In this document: positions 16,368 through 25,444 of the stretch, one piece after another
How positions within the stretch are numbered: position 1 is the first letter of the stretch
Layout: every line of letters starts with the position of its first letter
NCBI GenBank assembly: GCA_900541865.1
Contig: UQLO01000018.1
Span: forward strand, 1-54,965
Reading direction: 5' to 3'
Length of the DNA: 54,965 nt
DNA from: an uncultured Porphyromonadaceae bacterium
GTDB lineage: Bacteria; Bacteroidota; Bacteroidia; Bacteroidales; Muribaculaceae
Notes under the pieces: generated by a model
Databases searched by the model: none
What the model was told of the DNA's origin: nothing
The model's input: the letters and a program-made list of their open reading frames with translations, nothing else
Program-made: the position numbers and the translations under genes

Positions 16368-17744
16368 TTACCAGCCACCTCCGAGAACACGGTAGAGGTT
16401 GACCATGGCGAGATGTTCGTCGCGCACGGCATTGTTGAGCCCGATCTGAGCGTCGTAGTAGCGGCGCTGGGCGTCGAGCACGTCGATGTAGGCGATGATG
16501 CCGCCGTTGTACTGCGCGAAAGCTAGAGTGGCGTATTTCTGAGCCGCTTCCAGCAAGTCTTGTCGGCGCTGGCGGGTGTCGCGGATCAGACGGAGTGCCG
16601 TGCGCGCATCGTCGACCTCGCGGAAGGCGTTCAGCACACTCTGCTCGTACTGCAGGCGGGCACGGTCGTAGGCCGCCACTGCGGCGCGGTGCTTGCGCTT
16701 GTTGCGCCCGAAGTCGAGGATGGTACCGGAAACCTGCCCCAGCACATAGCTGAAGGGCGAGCGGAAGAAGCCTTTGAGGTCGTCGTTCTCCAGACCGCCG
16801 GTAAGGCCGATGCGCAGACGTGGAAAGCGGTCGGCGTAGGCAACTCCGGCACCGGCGAGGGCAGCGCGGAGGTCAGCCTCGCTCTGAAGCAGGTCGGGGC
16901 GCCGCTGCAGAAGAGTGGAGGGCAGACCTACGGGCAGGTCGGCCTCTGCGGCCGATATAGTCGACATCTTGTTTCGCGCGAGCGTCTCGGCAGGGTAGCG
17001 TCCCAGCAGCAGCGTAAGGGCGTTCTGCATTGTGGCCACCTGGCGTTCCAGGCCCGGGATGAGGGCCGCGGTAGTGGTGTACTCCACCAGCGCCTGCTGG
17101 TAGACCGTTTCGGGCGTCAGGCCGCCTTCGAAGCGCAGGCGTGCCTTGTTGAGATTCTCCTCGCGGGTAAAGAGCGTGCGTCGGGCAATCTCCAGCTCGG
17201 TATCCAGGGCGATGAGCCGGAAGTATGCCGAGGCAACTTCGGCGACAACCGTCACCATCATGCCTCGCCGCTGGGCTTCCGAGGCCTGAAAGCGGGCCGC
17301 GCTTTGCTTGCGCGCCCAGCGCAGGCCACCCCACAGGTCGGCCTCCCAGGCCACGGTCACCTTGAGGTCGAACTCGGGGTCACTGGTGTGCTTGTCGCCG
17401 TGGTAGTCGTTTGTTTCGTTGTCGGCGGCCACCAAACCGCTCACGGTGGGCGCCATGTTGAGGCGCTCCACGCCGTAGAGCTGCCGCATCTCCTCGACGC
17501 GGGCCGCAGCGGCGAGCACGTCGCGGTTGTTGTGCAGAGCCTCGCCGATGTACTTCACCAGCAGCGAGTCGGAGTAGAATTTCCACCACTCCATGTCGGC
17601 CACCGTCAGCGAGTCGGCGGCATCGGTGCCTCGGAAAGTCGCCGGAAGGTTCAGCTCGGGCTTGGCGCAGTCCTTCACCCCGGAGCAGCTCCAGAGGGCG
17701 GCAGCAAGCACGAGGGCGGGAAGTATTTTGGCAAATGCTTTCAT
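16368..17744 (-). CDS. RND efflux outer-membrane lipoprotein (TolC/NodT type)
   Basis: 458 aa with a lipobox (AALWSC, Cys20). Two outer-membrane efflux domains are visible, with the usual features WWKFYSDSLLVKYIGEALHNNRD near the start and the second-half repeat (LPSTLLQRRPDLLQSEADLRAA, SGTILDFGRNK, ALRLIRDTRQRRQDL). It forms the outer-membrane duct of the tripartite pump. It starts 6 bases after the stop of the RND pump gene and is the last gene of the operon. Family is clear; exported substrates are not predictable. Confidence 0.93.
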   Translation of the reverse strand: MKAFAKILPALVLAAALWSCSGVKDCAKPELNLPATFRGTDAADSLTVADMEWWKFYSDSLLVKYIGEALHNNRDVLAAAARVEEMRQLYGVERLNMAPTVSGLVAADNETNDYHGDKHTSDPEFDLKVTVAWEADLWGGLRWARKQSAARFQASEAQRRGMMVTVVAEVASAYFRLIALDTELEIARRTLFTREENLNKARLRFEGGLTPETVYQQALVEYTTTAALIPGLERQVATMQNALTLLLGRYPAETLARNKMSTISAAEADLPVGLPSTLLQRRPDLLQSEADLRAALAGAGVAYADRFPRLRIGLTGGLENDDLKGFFRSPFSYVLGQVSGTILDFGRNKRKHRAAVAAYDRARLQYEQSVLNAFREVDDARTALRLIRDTRQRRQDLLEAAQKYATLAFAQYNGGIIAYIDVLDAQRRYYDAQIGLNNAVRDEHLAMVNLYRVLGGGW

Positions 17745-17750
17745 ATCAGC

Positions 17751-20700
17751 TTATTTTTTGCGTGCACGGCTCAGACGGGCCTTGGCGCGGTCGATCATAA
17801 CGAAGAAGAAAGGAACGAAGACAATACCCACGGTGATGGCCACGAGCATGCCGAAGAAGACGCCGGTGCCTATGTCGCGTCGGGCGGCTGAGCCGGGACC
17901 GGAGGCGAATACCAGGGGGAGCAGGCCCAGCATGAATGCCAGCGAGGTCATCACGATGGGGCGGAAGCGGAGCCGGGCCGCTGTGAGGGCGGCGTGGACG
18001 GCGTCGGCACCTTTTTCGACCTCCTCTTTGGCAAATTCGACAATGAGGATGGCGTTTTTGGCAACAAGACCCACAAGCATCACCAGACCGATCTGGAAGT
18101 AGATGTTGTTGTCGAGCCCGCAGAGCCAAATACCCAGGTAGGCTCCCACACCGGCAACCGGAAGCGAGAGAATGACCGCCAGAGGCACAGTCCAACTCTC
18201 GTAGAGCGCGGCCAGAAAGAGGAACACGAACACGAAGGCAAGCCCCAACACGACCATAGTGTTGCCGCTCTGATGCTTCTGCTGGTAGGAGAGACCGCTC
18301 CACTCGACGCCGATGTTTTCCGGCAACTTCTCGCGGACTATGCTCTCCAGGCGCTCCATGGCCTGGCCGGTGCTGTAGCCTGTGGCGGCTTCGCCGGTGA
18401 CGGTGGCCGAGTTGAACATATTGAATCGCTGAACCGAGCCGGGGCCCGAGGTATAGTTGGTGGTGCCAAGGGCGCTAACGGGGACCATCGTGCCGTTCGA
18501 GCCGCGAACGAAGAAGAGATTGAGGTTCTCGCGGGAGGTGCGGAAGGGTGCGTCGGCCTGGATGTAGACGCGATATATGCGGTTGAACATATTGAAGTCG
18601 TTGACGTAGACGCTTCCAGTAAAGGCCTTGACGGTGGAGAATACGTCGCTTAGCGGAATACCCTGCAGTTGGGCCCGGTCGCGGTTCACGTCGAAGAAGA
18701 GCTGCGGAATCTCGCTCTGCAGCGAAACCGTCATACCCGAAATTTCCGGACAGTCGGCAGCCGCCACGCGGATAGTGTCGACTGCGCGCCGAAGGTCGTC
18801 GTAGGTGGCGTCGCCGCGCGCCTCCAGCACCATCTCGAAGCCGCCCGAAGTGCCCAGACCGGGCACGATAGCCGGCGTGAAGAAGTTGGCGCGGGCTTCG
18901 GGGTAGGTGGCAAACTCGGCCTCACAGCGTGCGCGCAGCTCGGCAAGAGAGTTGTTGCCGCGTTCGCCGGCAGGTTTGAGTATCACGGTCAGGGTGGAGT
19001 GGGCCTGGTTGGTGCCCGAGCGAGGACTCGAGCCGGTGACATTGAGCACGTGCTCCACGTCGGGGTCGGCCTCCAGAAAGGCCAGGGCGCGCTCGGTGAC
19101 ACGCCGCGTGCGCTCTATGGTGGCACCCTCGGGGAGTTCCAGCTCAACCGTGAAGTAACCCTGGTCCTCGGGGCTCATGAAGCTGGTCGGAAGGAGGGTG
19201 TTGGCAACGTAGATGAACACCAAGGCCACGCCGAAGGCCGCAAACATACGGGGCGGAAACTTCAAAGCAGCGCGGATGGCCTTTGAGTAGAAGCGGTTGC
19301 CCTTGGTGAGTCCATAGTTGATGAGGCGGAAGAATTTGGGCTTGCGGCGCTGCGAGGCCGGGCGCAGCAGCTTGGCGCACATCACCGGCGAGAGCGTTAT
19401 GGCAACAACCGTGGAGATGATCACGCTCACGGCGATGGTGATGGTAAACTGGCGGTAGAGCTGGCCCGTGATGCCCGGCAGGAAGGACACCGGCACGAAC
19501 ACTGCGCAAAGCACCAGCGACATTGCCACCAGAGCACTCCCGAGGCCTTCCATGGCCCGGCGCGTTGCCTCCGGGGCTTCCACGCGGTCGCGCTCCATAA
19601 TTCGGTCGACGTTCTCAACCACCACGATGGCATCGTCGACCACTATACCGATTGCCAGAATCAAACCGAGCAAGGTCAGCATGTTCAGCGAGAACCCGAA
19701 GATGAGCATCACCCCGAAGGTGCCGATCAGCGAGATAGGAACCGCGATGACCGGAATGAGGGTGGCGCGCCAGTTCTGCAGCGACAGGAACACTACCAGA
19801 ATAACCAGCAGCAGCGCCTCGAAGAAGGTGCGGTAGACGTGGTGGATGCTCTCCTTAATATATGTGGTCATATCGAAGGGAATCTCGTACGACATTCCCT
19901 CTGGAAAATTGCGGCTTATTTCCTCCATAGTCTCCTTGACCTGGTCGGCAACGTCCATGGCGTTCGAGCCGGGCAGCATACCGATTTCGAGCACGGCGGC
20001 GTTGCCGCCGTTGATGCCCGACTCGGTGGAGTAGCTGCTGGCCTCGAGCGACACGCGGGCCACGTCGCGAAGACGAATCACCGAGCCGTTGGCCGAAGCG
20101 CGCAGCACGATGTCCTCAAATTCGCTCACCGACGACAGTCGGCCGCGGGCGATGATAGGCATAGTGATGTCGATGCCCTCTGCCGGAGCCTGCCCGAGCA
20201 CGCCGGCGGCGCTCTCGCGGTTCTGGTCTTTAAGGGCGTTCTGAATGTCTTTCACCGTCAGTCCGAGGTCGGCGAGCTTGTCGGGCTGCAGGTGTATCTG
20301 CATGGCGTAGTAGCGGCTGCCGACCTGCCGGATGGAGCCCACGCCGGGCACGCGCCGAAGAAGGTCGAGAACATTCAGAGTGGCGTAGTTCGAGAGGTAG
20401 ACCTCGTCGAATTTGGGGTCGTCGCTGAGTATGGTGATGGTCATCAGCTTGTTGGCTGTTTCCTTCTCCACGCTGATGCCGTTCTGCACAACCTCTGCCG
20501 GAAGGCGGCTTTCGGCCTTCTTGACGCGGTTCTGAATATCGACGGCGGCCAGTTCGGGGTCTACGTCGATATCGAAGGTAACCAATGCGGAAAAGCCGCC
20601 GGAGTTGGAGCTGGAACTGCTCATGTAGATCATGCCGGGAGTGCCGTTGAGCTCCTGCTCGATAGGGGTTGCCACGGCCTGGGTCACCGTCATGGCGTCG

Positions 20701-20864
20701 GCGCCGGGGTAGGAGGCCGTAACCTTTACCACCGGAGGCACGATGCGCGGATATTGGTCGACCGGAAGCATGGCCAGACCGATGCATCCCAGTATCACGA
20801 TTACGATCGAGATTACTATGGAGAAGACCGGGTGGTCCAGGAAGAAATTCTTTTTAGCTTGCAT
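17751..20864 (-). CDS. RND inner-membrane efflux pump (AcrB/HAE1 type)
   Basis: 1037 aa, the usual HAE1 length. The N-terminus FFLDHPVFSIVISIVIVILG is TM1. TM4 carries the proton-relay pair in IGIVVDDAIVVVENVDR, followed by SLVLCAVFVPVSFLPGITGQLYRQFTITI. The late segment GLVAKNAILIVEFAKE and a C-terminal PIVMTSLAFMLGLLPLVFASGPG are also standard. It is a proton-driven drug or toxic-compound exporter working as a trimer with the flanking adaptor and duct. It lies 13 bases downstream of the adaptor gene. Confidence 0.96.
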   Translation of the reverse strand: MQAKKNFFLDHPVFSIVISIVIVILGCIGLAMLPVDQYPRIVPPVVKVTASYPGADAMTVTQAVATPIEQELNGTPGMIYMSSSSSNSGGFSALVTFDIDVDPELAAVDIQNRVKKAESRLPAEVVQNGISVEKETANKLMTITILSDDPKFDEVYLSNYATLNVLDLLRRVPGVGSIRQVGSRYYAMQIHLQPDKLADLGLTVKDIQNALKDQNRESAAGVLGQAPAEGIDITMPIIARGRLSSVSEFEDIVLRASANGSVIRLRDVARVSLEASSYSTESGINGGNAAVLEIGMLPGSNAMDVADQVKETMEEISRNFPEGMSYEIPFDMTTYIKESIHHVYRTFFEALLLVILVVFLSLQNWRATLIPVIAVPISLIGTFGVMLIFGFSLNMLTLLGLILAIGIVVDDAIVVVENVDRIMERDRVEAPEATRRAMEGLGSALVAMSLVLCAVFVPVSFLPGITGQLYRQFTITIAVSVIISTVVAITLSPVMCAKLLRPASQRRKPKFFRLINYGLTKGNRFYSKAIRAALKFPPRMFAAFGVALVFIYVANTLLPTSFMSPEDQGYFTVELELPEGATIERTRRVTERALAFLEADPDVEHVLNVTGSSPRSGTNQAHSTLTVILKPAGERGNNSLAELRARCEAEFATYPEARANFFTPAIVPGLGTSGGFEMVLEARGDATYDDLRRAVDTIRVAAADCPEISGMTVSLQSEIPQLFFDVNRDRAQLQGIPLSDVFSTVKAFTGSVYVNDFNMFNRIYRVYIQADAPFRTSRENLNLFFVRGSNGTMVPVSALGTTNYTSGPGSVQRFNMFNSATVTGEAATGYSTGQAMERLESIVREKLPENIGVEWSGLSYQQKHQSGNTMVVLGLAFVFVFLFLAALYESWTVPLAVILSLPVAGVGAYLGIWLCGLDNNIYFQIGLVMLVGLVAKNAILIVEFAKEEVEKGADAVHAALTAARLRFRPIVMTSLAFMLGLLPLVFASGPGSAARRDIGTGVFFGMLVAITVGIVFVPFFFVMIDRAKARLSRARKK

Positions 20865-20877
20865 AAGCTGTCCGGGT

Positions 20878-22092
20878 TTAAAGGGTCTGTACTTGGGGCG
20901 CCGGCGTGGTTGCGGTGGTATCGGCGGGTGCTTCTTCAGGGTTCACCTTCATGCCGTGGTGCAGCTTGTGGAAACCCTCGGTGACCAGCAGCTCGCCCGG
21001 CGCAAGGCCGCGCTCGACGATCACGTCGTTGCCATACTCCGGGCCCGTCTCAACGAATCGGCGCTCTACGATGCTGTCGGGGCGCACAACGTAGACGTAA
21101 GCTCCGCCGCGCTCTATTTCGAGAGCCTTGTTCGGCACGGTGACGGCATCTTCGACCACGTCCATCAGCACTTTTACGCGGGTGAACTCGCCCGGCAGCA
21201 GCACATGGTCGGGATTGGGCATTTCAGCTCGTACGCTGAAGGTGCCCGTGGTGGGGTCGACCTGCGGAGAGGCAAAGTCAACCAAGCCGCGAAGAGGGTA
21301 GGCGCTGCCGTCGGCAAGAGTGACGGTGACGTACGGATCCCACTGGCGACGCGAGTCGCGCTGCCCCAGGTTTATGTTGCGGTTTTTGCTGCGCAGATAG
21401 TCCAAAGCGGTCATGGAGAAGTCGACAAGCACGGTGTCGCTCTTCACCACGGTGGCCAGCAGGCTCTTGCCGTTGGGACCCACCAGGGTGCCGATGTCGG
21501 CCGAGCGCTCCGAGATATATCCGGAGATGGGACTCGTAACGGTGGTGTAGCTGAGGGTGAGGTCGGCCTGGGTAAGGTCGGCGGCGGCGACGAGGGCTTC
21601 TGCGCGGGCGTTCTCGCAGGCGGCTTCAGCGTTGTCGAGGTCGAGCTGCGAGGCGGCGTTCTGCTCGTAGAGCGGGCGGATGCGCGAGAGGTCGCGCTCG
21701 GCCTTGGTGGCGTTGGCGCGGGCCTTGTTGAGTTGTGCGCGGGCCTTTTCGGCGCGGGCGCGGTACACCTGCGGGTCGATGACAAAGAGCGTTTGGCCGC
21801 GGTTCACGTAAGTGCCCTCCTCGAAGAGGATGCGCTCCAGATAGCCCTCTACGCGGGCGCGAACTTCGACAAACTGCTGGGCGCGGATTCGCCCGACATA
21901 CTCTCCGTAGATGTTGACATCGGCGGTCTGCACCGGCGTGACCTCCACAACGGGAAGGGCGGCCTGCGCGGGGCGCTTGCGGAAAATAAGCCATGCGCCC
22001 AAGGCAAGGGCGGCAAGGGCGACAACGCTGCCAACTATTATATATAGCCTGCGGCGGGATGCCGGTTTTTTGAAGGTGATGTTCTTTGTCAT
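20878..22092 (-). CDS. RND efflux periplasmic adaptor (AcrA type)
   Basis: 404 aa. One N-terminal membrane helix (about 14-37) rather than a lipobox. Lipoyl/barrel-sandwich halves (VRARVEGYLERILFEEGTYV and TVTSPISGYISERSADIGTLV) flank a long coiled hairpin (residues about 105-165). The beta-barrel domain follows (VDFASPQVDPTTGTFSVRAE). It links the inner-membrane pump to the outer-membrane duct. First gene of the three-gene operon, with a promoter at 22222-22251 and a leader of about 120 bases. Confidence 0.95.
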   Translation of the reverse strand: MTKNITFKKPASRRRLYIIVGSVVALAALALGAWLIFRKRPAQAALPVVEVTPVQTADVNIYGEYVGRIRAQQFVEVRARVEGYLERILFEEGTYVNRGQTLFVIDPQVYRARAEKARAQLNKARANATKAERDLSRIRPLYEQNAASQLDLDNAEAACENARAEALVAAADLTQADLTLSYTTVTSPISGYISERSADIGTLVGPNGKSLLATVVKSDTVLVDFSMTALDYLRSKNRNINLGQRDSRRQWDPYVTVTLADGSAYPLRGLVDFASPQVDPTTGTFSVRAEMPNPDHVLLPGEFTRVKVLMDVVEDAVTVPNKALEIERGGAYVYVVRPDSIVERRFVETGPEYGNDVIVERGLAPGELLVTEGFHKLHHGMKVNPEEAPADTTATTPAPQVQTL

Positions 22093-22446
22093 GTAGCGTA
22101 GTGTGATGAATATGAAATGTGACCGTTGGCAGCCTCGTGGTGGAGGCTACAATATGTTAACAACGTCGGGGCATACATTGTTTAAAGGGGGTCTTCCCCT
22201 CCGAGTGCGTCTTTGCTGATGCAAAGATACCCGTCGTGCCGGTGCCGGCAATGTATGTGCCAACGAGCGGCGCGAATGTGTCAACGGGCGTCATACCGAC
22301 TGTGGCCGAAATGGCCTCAATCCCGTTTTTTTTAGCGCTCGATGTACGATTTTGTTTTTTCTTGCGTTAAATAATTGGTCCGGTCATAAAATTCCGCCCT
22401 CTCCCGGCACCGAACCCGCCTAAACTTTAAACACGTCCACTTCGTT
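22093..22446. other. Intergenic region, efflux promoter
   Basis: 354 bases between the divergent efflux operon and the wecG-like gene. It contains the efflux promoter and a short hairpin (aaggggg tct tcccctcc region near 22185-22203) in the efflux leader. No repressor gene lies next to it, and no clear operator is seen. Confidence 0.5.
22222..22251 (-). promoter_or_regulatory. Promoter of RND efflux operon
   Basis: Minus strand: TTG at 22249-22251, 19-base spacer, TATCTTTG at 22222-22229. The first gene starts at 22092. Confidence 0.65.
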
Positions 22447-23199
22447 TTGAGCAAACGCAGTAATAATCAAAATACGGAAGAAGCGCCGGTGCGAAACCCG
22501 CACCCCCTGAGGGTAAATCTCAGGGGGGTGGAGGTATATCCTTTCGACTGCAGGGAGGCCCTTATTGACTTTGCCGACTCCCGCAAAGGTATCCTCGTGG
22601 CCGTCAACGCCGAAAAAATAGCCAACGCCACCGATACCACCCGCGCCATAATCAACTCCAATATAGGATATTGCGATGGTGTAGGCGCCGTCATGGCCGC
22701 CCGGCAGAAAGGAGCCACGCCTCAGAAAATAGCAGGCTGCGAGCTTTGGCTCAGCATCGTGGAGCGCTTCCACGGCTCACGCTCTTTCTATATCATCGGC
22801 GCCACAGAGGCCGTAAATGCCGCCACAGTAGAGAAACTGCGCTCCATCTACCCCGACATAAATATAGTAGGGCGCCGCAATGGTTATCTTAAAACCGACG
22901 CCGAGCGGGCTGCTCTCATCGACGATGTGGCCGACAAGCGTCCCGACATTGTCTTCGTGGCCATGGGCTCTCCGACTCAGGAGTTGCTGATGAGCGACAT
23001 GCAGAAACGCCATCATGCCATCTACCAAGGCCTTGGCGGAAGCTTCGACGTATTCACCGGCAACGTGCCCCGCGCGCCCAAATGGTGGCTCGACCACAAT
23101 CTGGAGTTCGCATACCGCCTTCTGCGCCAGCCCAAGCGCTTCAAACGTAATCTGGTTTACTTTAAATTTGCCTGGTGGCTCCTGTGCCGCCGATTCTGA
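22447..23199 (+). CDS. WecG/TagA/CpsF family glycosyltransferase
   Basis: 250 aa. Motifs of the WecG/TagA family are plain: VAVNAEKIANA near the N-terminus, YCDGVGAVMAAR, SFYIIGATEAV, FVAMGSPTQELL, GGSFDVFTGNVPRAPKWW and a C-terminal LEFAYRLLRQPKR. Family members transfer ManNAc or a related sugar from a UDP donor onto a lipid-linked GlcNAc at the inner face of the membrane. The start is uncertain: the frame opens with TTG at 22447, and GTG at 22489 is an alternative. The wecB-like gene starts 2 bases after its stop, which fits ManNAc as the donor sugar. Confidence 0.88.
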   Translation: MSKRSNNQNTEEAPVRNPHPLRVNLRGVEVYPFDCREALIDFADSRKGILVAVNAEKIANATDTTRAIINSNIGYCDGVGAVMAARQKGATPQKIAGCELWLSIVERFHGSRSFYIIGATEAVNAATVEKLRSIYPDINIVGRRNGYLKTDAERAALIDDVADKRPDIVFVAMGSPTQELLMSDMQKRHHAIYQGLGGSFDVFTGNVPRAPKWWLDHNLEFAYRLLRQPKRFKRNLVYFKFAWWLLCRRF

Positions 23200-23201
23200 A
23201 T

Positions 23202-24407
23202 ATGAGCACTTCTCACAACGCCAACCAGCGTCCTATGGATGCCCCCCGCCGCATTATGCTGGTGTTCGGAACTCGCCCCGAAGCCATCAAGATGGCTCCA
23301 CTGGTAAAAGCCCTTCAGCAATACCCCGAGCGGTTCCGGACCATAGTGGCCGTCACGGGCCAGCATCGCCAGATGCTCGACCAGGTGCTCAGTCTCTTCG
23401 AGATTGAGCCTGACTATGACCTCAATATCATGCAGCAGGGACAGGACCTCTACGACGTTACTTCGCGTGTGCTCATCGGCATGCGGAGCGTGCTCTCGAT
23501 GGCCCGTCCGGACCTCGTGCTCGTCCACGGCGACACCTCCACCAGCACCTCGGCAGCCATGGCCGCCTTCTACGCCCAGATTCCCGTGGGCCACGTCGAG
23601 GCCGGACTGCGCACAGGCGACATCTACTCGCCCTGGCCCGAGGAAATGAACCGCCGTCTCACCGGCCGTCTGGCAACCTTCCACTTCTCGCCGACTCCGA
23701 CCAGCCGCGCAAACCTTCTTGCCGAAGGCGTCGCGGCCGACGATATCGCCGTGACCGGAAACACCGTTATCGATGCCCTACATATGGTCACCAATCGTCT
23801 GGATTCCAATGCAGAGCTTTGCAGCAGTGTAGAGGACTCCCTTCTTGCCGCCGGCTACGACACATCCCGCCTCGCTCCCGAAACGGGCCGACGAATGGTG
23901 CTCATCACAGGCCACCGCCGCGAGAACTTCGGCGACGGTATGCTCAACGTATGCCAGGCAATCATGGATCTGGCCACGAAGTATCCCGACGTTGACTTTG
24001 TATACCCGATGCACATGAATCCGAACGTGCGCCGGCCTATCGCCGAGATGTTCGCCGACTCGACCCTCACCAACGTGTTCTTCGTCGAGCCTCTCGAATA
24101 TCTGCCCTTCGTCTACATGATGAAGCGCGCATACCTGATAGTCACCGATAGCGGCGGCATACAGGAAGAAGCCCCCTCGCTGGGCAAGCCGGTGCTGGTG
24201 ATGCGCGCCGTAACGGAGCGCCCCGAGGCCCTCGAGGCCGGAACAATACGCCTTGTCGGCACCGACCGCGACAAAATCGTCGGCGAGGCCTCCCGATTCC
24301 TCGACGACAGCGACTACTACGCCGCCAACAGCAGCATCGCCAACCCCTACGGCGACGGCCACGCCTGCGAGCGAATCATCGACTTCATCGGCCACCGACT
24401 GGCCTGA
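23202..24407 (+). CDS. wecB: UDP-N-acetylglucosamine 2-epimerase
   Basis: 401 aa from the ATG at 23202. It has the epimerase hallmarks: MLVFGTRPEAIKMAPLV, TGQHRQMLDQVL, VHGDTSTS, HVEAGLRTGD, PWPEEMNRRL, TGNTVIDAL, TGHRRENFG and TDSGGIQEEAPSLGKPVLVMR. It interconverts UDP-GlcNAc and UDP-ManNAc in the cytoplasm. Encoded immediately after the WecG/TagA-like transferase, it likely supplies that enzyme's donor. No other surface-glycan genes adjoin the pair. Confidence 0.95.
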   Translation: MSTSHNANQRPMDAPRRIMLVFGTRPEAIKMAPLVKALQQYPERFRTIVAVTGQHRQMLDQVLSLFEIEPDYDLNIMQQGQDLYDVTSRVLIGMRSVLSMARPDLVLVHGDTSTSTSAAMAAFYAQIPVGHVEAGLRTGDIYSPWPEEMNRRLTGRLATFHFSPTPTSRANLLAEGVAADDIAVTGNTVIDALHMVTNRLDSNAELCSSVEDSLLAAGYDTSRLAPETGRRMVLITGHRRENFGDGMLNVCQAIMDLATKYPDVDFVYPMHMNPNVRRPIAEMFADSTLTNVFFVEPLEYLPFVYMMKRAYLIVTDSGGIQEEAPSLGKPVLVMRAVTERPEALEAGTIRLVGTDRDKIVGEASRFLDDSDYYAANSSIANPYGDGHACERIIDFIGHRLA

Positions 24408-24410
24408 CAG

Positions 24411-24431
24411 AAAAGGCCGGCCCCTTTTCCG
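24411..24431 (+). terminator. Hairpin after wecB
   Basis: gaaaagg / ccttttc stem with a ccggc loop directly after the wecB stop codon. The T-run is inside the stem arm, so it is a weak terminator candidate. Confidence 0.4.
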
Positions 24432-24502
24432 CTGCAGGAATAAAAGTGATGTTTTTCGCCGATATTTTTCGCTGAAAATCCAAATATATCAGAAATTTGT
24501 TG

Positions 24503-24510
24503 TAACTTTG
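24503..24510 (+). promoter_or_regulatory. -7 box of small gene / GNAT remnant
   Basis: TAACTTTG matches TAnnTTTG, 27 bases before the ATG at 24538. No TTG is seen at the expected -33 position. Confidence 0.5.
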
Positions 24511-24537
24511 TAAGGTAGACAAAAACAAGATGATACT

Positions 24538-24708
24538 ATGGCACGCCCAATAGCAGAAACTCCCATCCTTGTTGGAGAGGACGCTGCCCGTTTTGAACGG
24601 CTCAGACGTGAGGTCGACAATCTCACCAAGGAGCAACGTGCTGAGAACACACGCAAGCTTAAAGAGGCAGTCGCCAAGGCTGCAAACAAGATAACAATTT
24701 GTATCTGA
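24538..24708 (+). CDS. Small protein paired with GNAT acetyltransferase
   Basis: 56 aa starting MARPIAETPILVGEDAARFE, with a charged helical body and a short basic C-terminus. I recall small Bacteroidales proteins beginning MARPIAETP that are encoded immediately before a GNAT-family acetyltransferase, an arrangement like a toxin-antitoxin pair; that function is an inference. Its stop codon overlaps the next ATG (tgatg at 24706-24710), so translation was probably coupled to the acetyltransferase gene. The downstream partner is broken here, so this copy may be an orphan. Confidence 0.7.
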   Translation: MARPIAETPILVGEDAARFERLRREVDNLTKEQRAENTRKLKEAVAKAANKITICI

Positions 24709-24801
24709 TGAAGCTTGTCAAACTGACTCCTCAACACGATATCGGATCAGCCGCTGGAGTCCGTGGCGTTTGCTTTCTGAACAACTTGAATTTGGAACGG
24801 A

Positions 24802-24920
24802 TGGCGTCCCTTGTGGACGCCGATTTATCGTAGCCCCGTACGCCGGAGCCTCAAGCGGAGGCGTGCGGGGTGGAATGTCATTATAAATATTGGCGTTCGC
24901 AAGAACGCCGATTTGTCCTC
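24802..24920 (+). repeat. Left REP-like repeat flanking RAYT
   Basis: Contains three hairpins: 24803-24821 (ggcgtcc/ggacgcc), 24834-24870 (ccccgtacgcc/ggcgtgcgggg, one wobble) and 24892-24909 (ggcgttc/gaacgcc). From about 24815 to 24920 it aligns along its length with the reverse complement of the right block (25445-25550), including cgatttatcgtagcc-like linkers and the end gatttgtcctcg. Confidence 0.85.
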
Positions 24921-24954
24921 GGCGAAAGAGCATTTGTCCCTATCATCAACCGAC

Positions 24955-25380
24955 TCATTCTCTGTCATTCCTGTCCGGCCAAAATTCATCAAGTTCCTCT
25001 TCGAAAGATTTGTTTTTATGATGCGTTTTCTGGTTTTTGATGTATTGCCGGACCCTTTCGACAGACGATTCATCGACCGTATTTGCGTAATATCCTTCGG
25101 TCCAACCGTTCCATTGTGGAAAATGAGGGTTGACTGTCATAAATTTGCTTGATTCCGATTTAAGAATCTTAATGAAGTCGGCAACTGTGACGGTCGGAGG
25201 TAAATCACATAGAAAATGCACATGGTCGGGCATTCCGCCAATGCGGCGAACGAACGCTCTCCGTTTGACCGCGAAGTCCCAAAGCCATTTATACAGCTCT
25301 TTTTCGTGGTCTTCCACAATCGACGGAACTCGGCAATGCGTGCTGAAGACCATATGGTATATCAATTTGGTGTGACTCAT
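24955..25380 (-). CDS. REP-associated tyrosine transposase (IS200-like)
   Basis: 141 aa from the ATG at 25380 (a TTG two codons upstream is less likely). It is a Y1-transposase-fold protein: YHMVFSTHCR at the start, the HUH-type pair in GGMPDHVHFLCDLPP (His53, His55), and a C-terminal helix with the catalytic YIKNQ motif (Tyr113, Gln117). All catalytic residues are present. The closest group by eye is RAYT/TnpA-REP rather than a classic IS200, because it is flanked by about 105-base inverted REP-like repeats instead of simple hairpin ends. RAYTs nick single-stranded REP DNA. A TATCTTTG box lies 3 bases before the ATG. Confidence 0.88.
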   Translation of the reverse strand: MSHTKLIYHMVFSTHCRVPSIVEDHEKELYKWLWDFAVKRRAFVRRIGGMPDHVHFLCDLPPTVTVADFIKILKSESSKFMTVNPHFPQWNGWTEGYYANTVDESSVERVRQYIKNQKTHHKNKSFEEELDEFWPDRNDRE

Positions 25381-25383
25381 GCG

Positions 25384-25391
25384 CAAAGATA
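25384..25391 (-). promoter_or_regulatory. -7 box abutting the RAYT start codon
   Basis: TATCTTTG on the minus strand ends 3 bases before the ATG at 25378-25380. If used, the transcript would begin at or inside the start codon, implying a leaderless mRNA or a later start (Met10). Confidence 0.5.
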
Positions 25392-25444
25392 CGAATTTAA
25401 ATTGGAAAGTCAGCTAAATCCATGGAAAACATTGTACTACGAGG

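Noticed and set aside
22141..22180. Operator for a TetR-type repressor of the efflux operon
   Set aside because: Only a poor inverted repeat (acaatatg .. catacattgt) is visible and no regulator gene adjoins.
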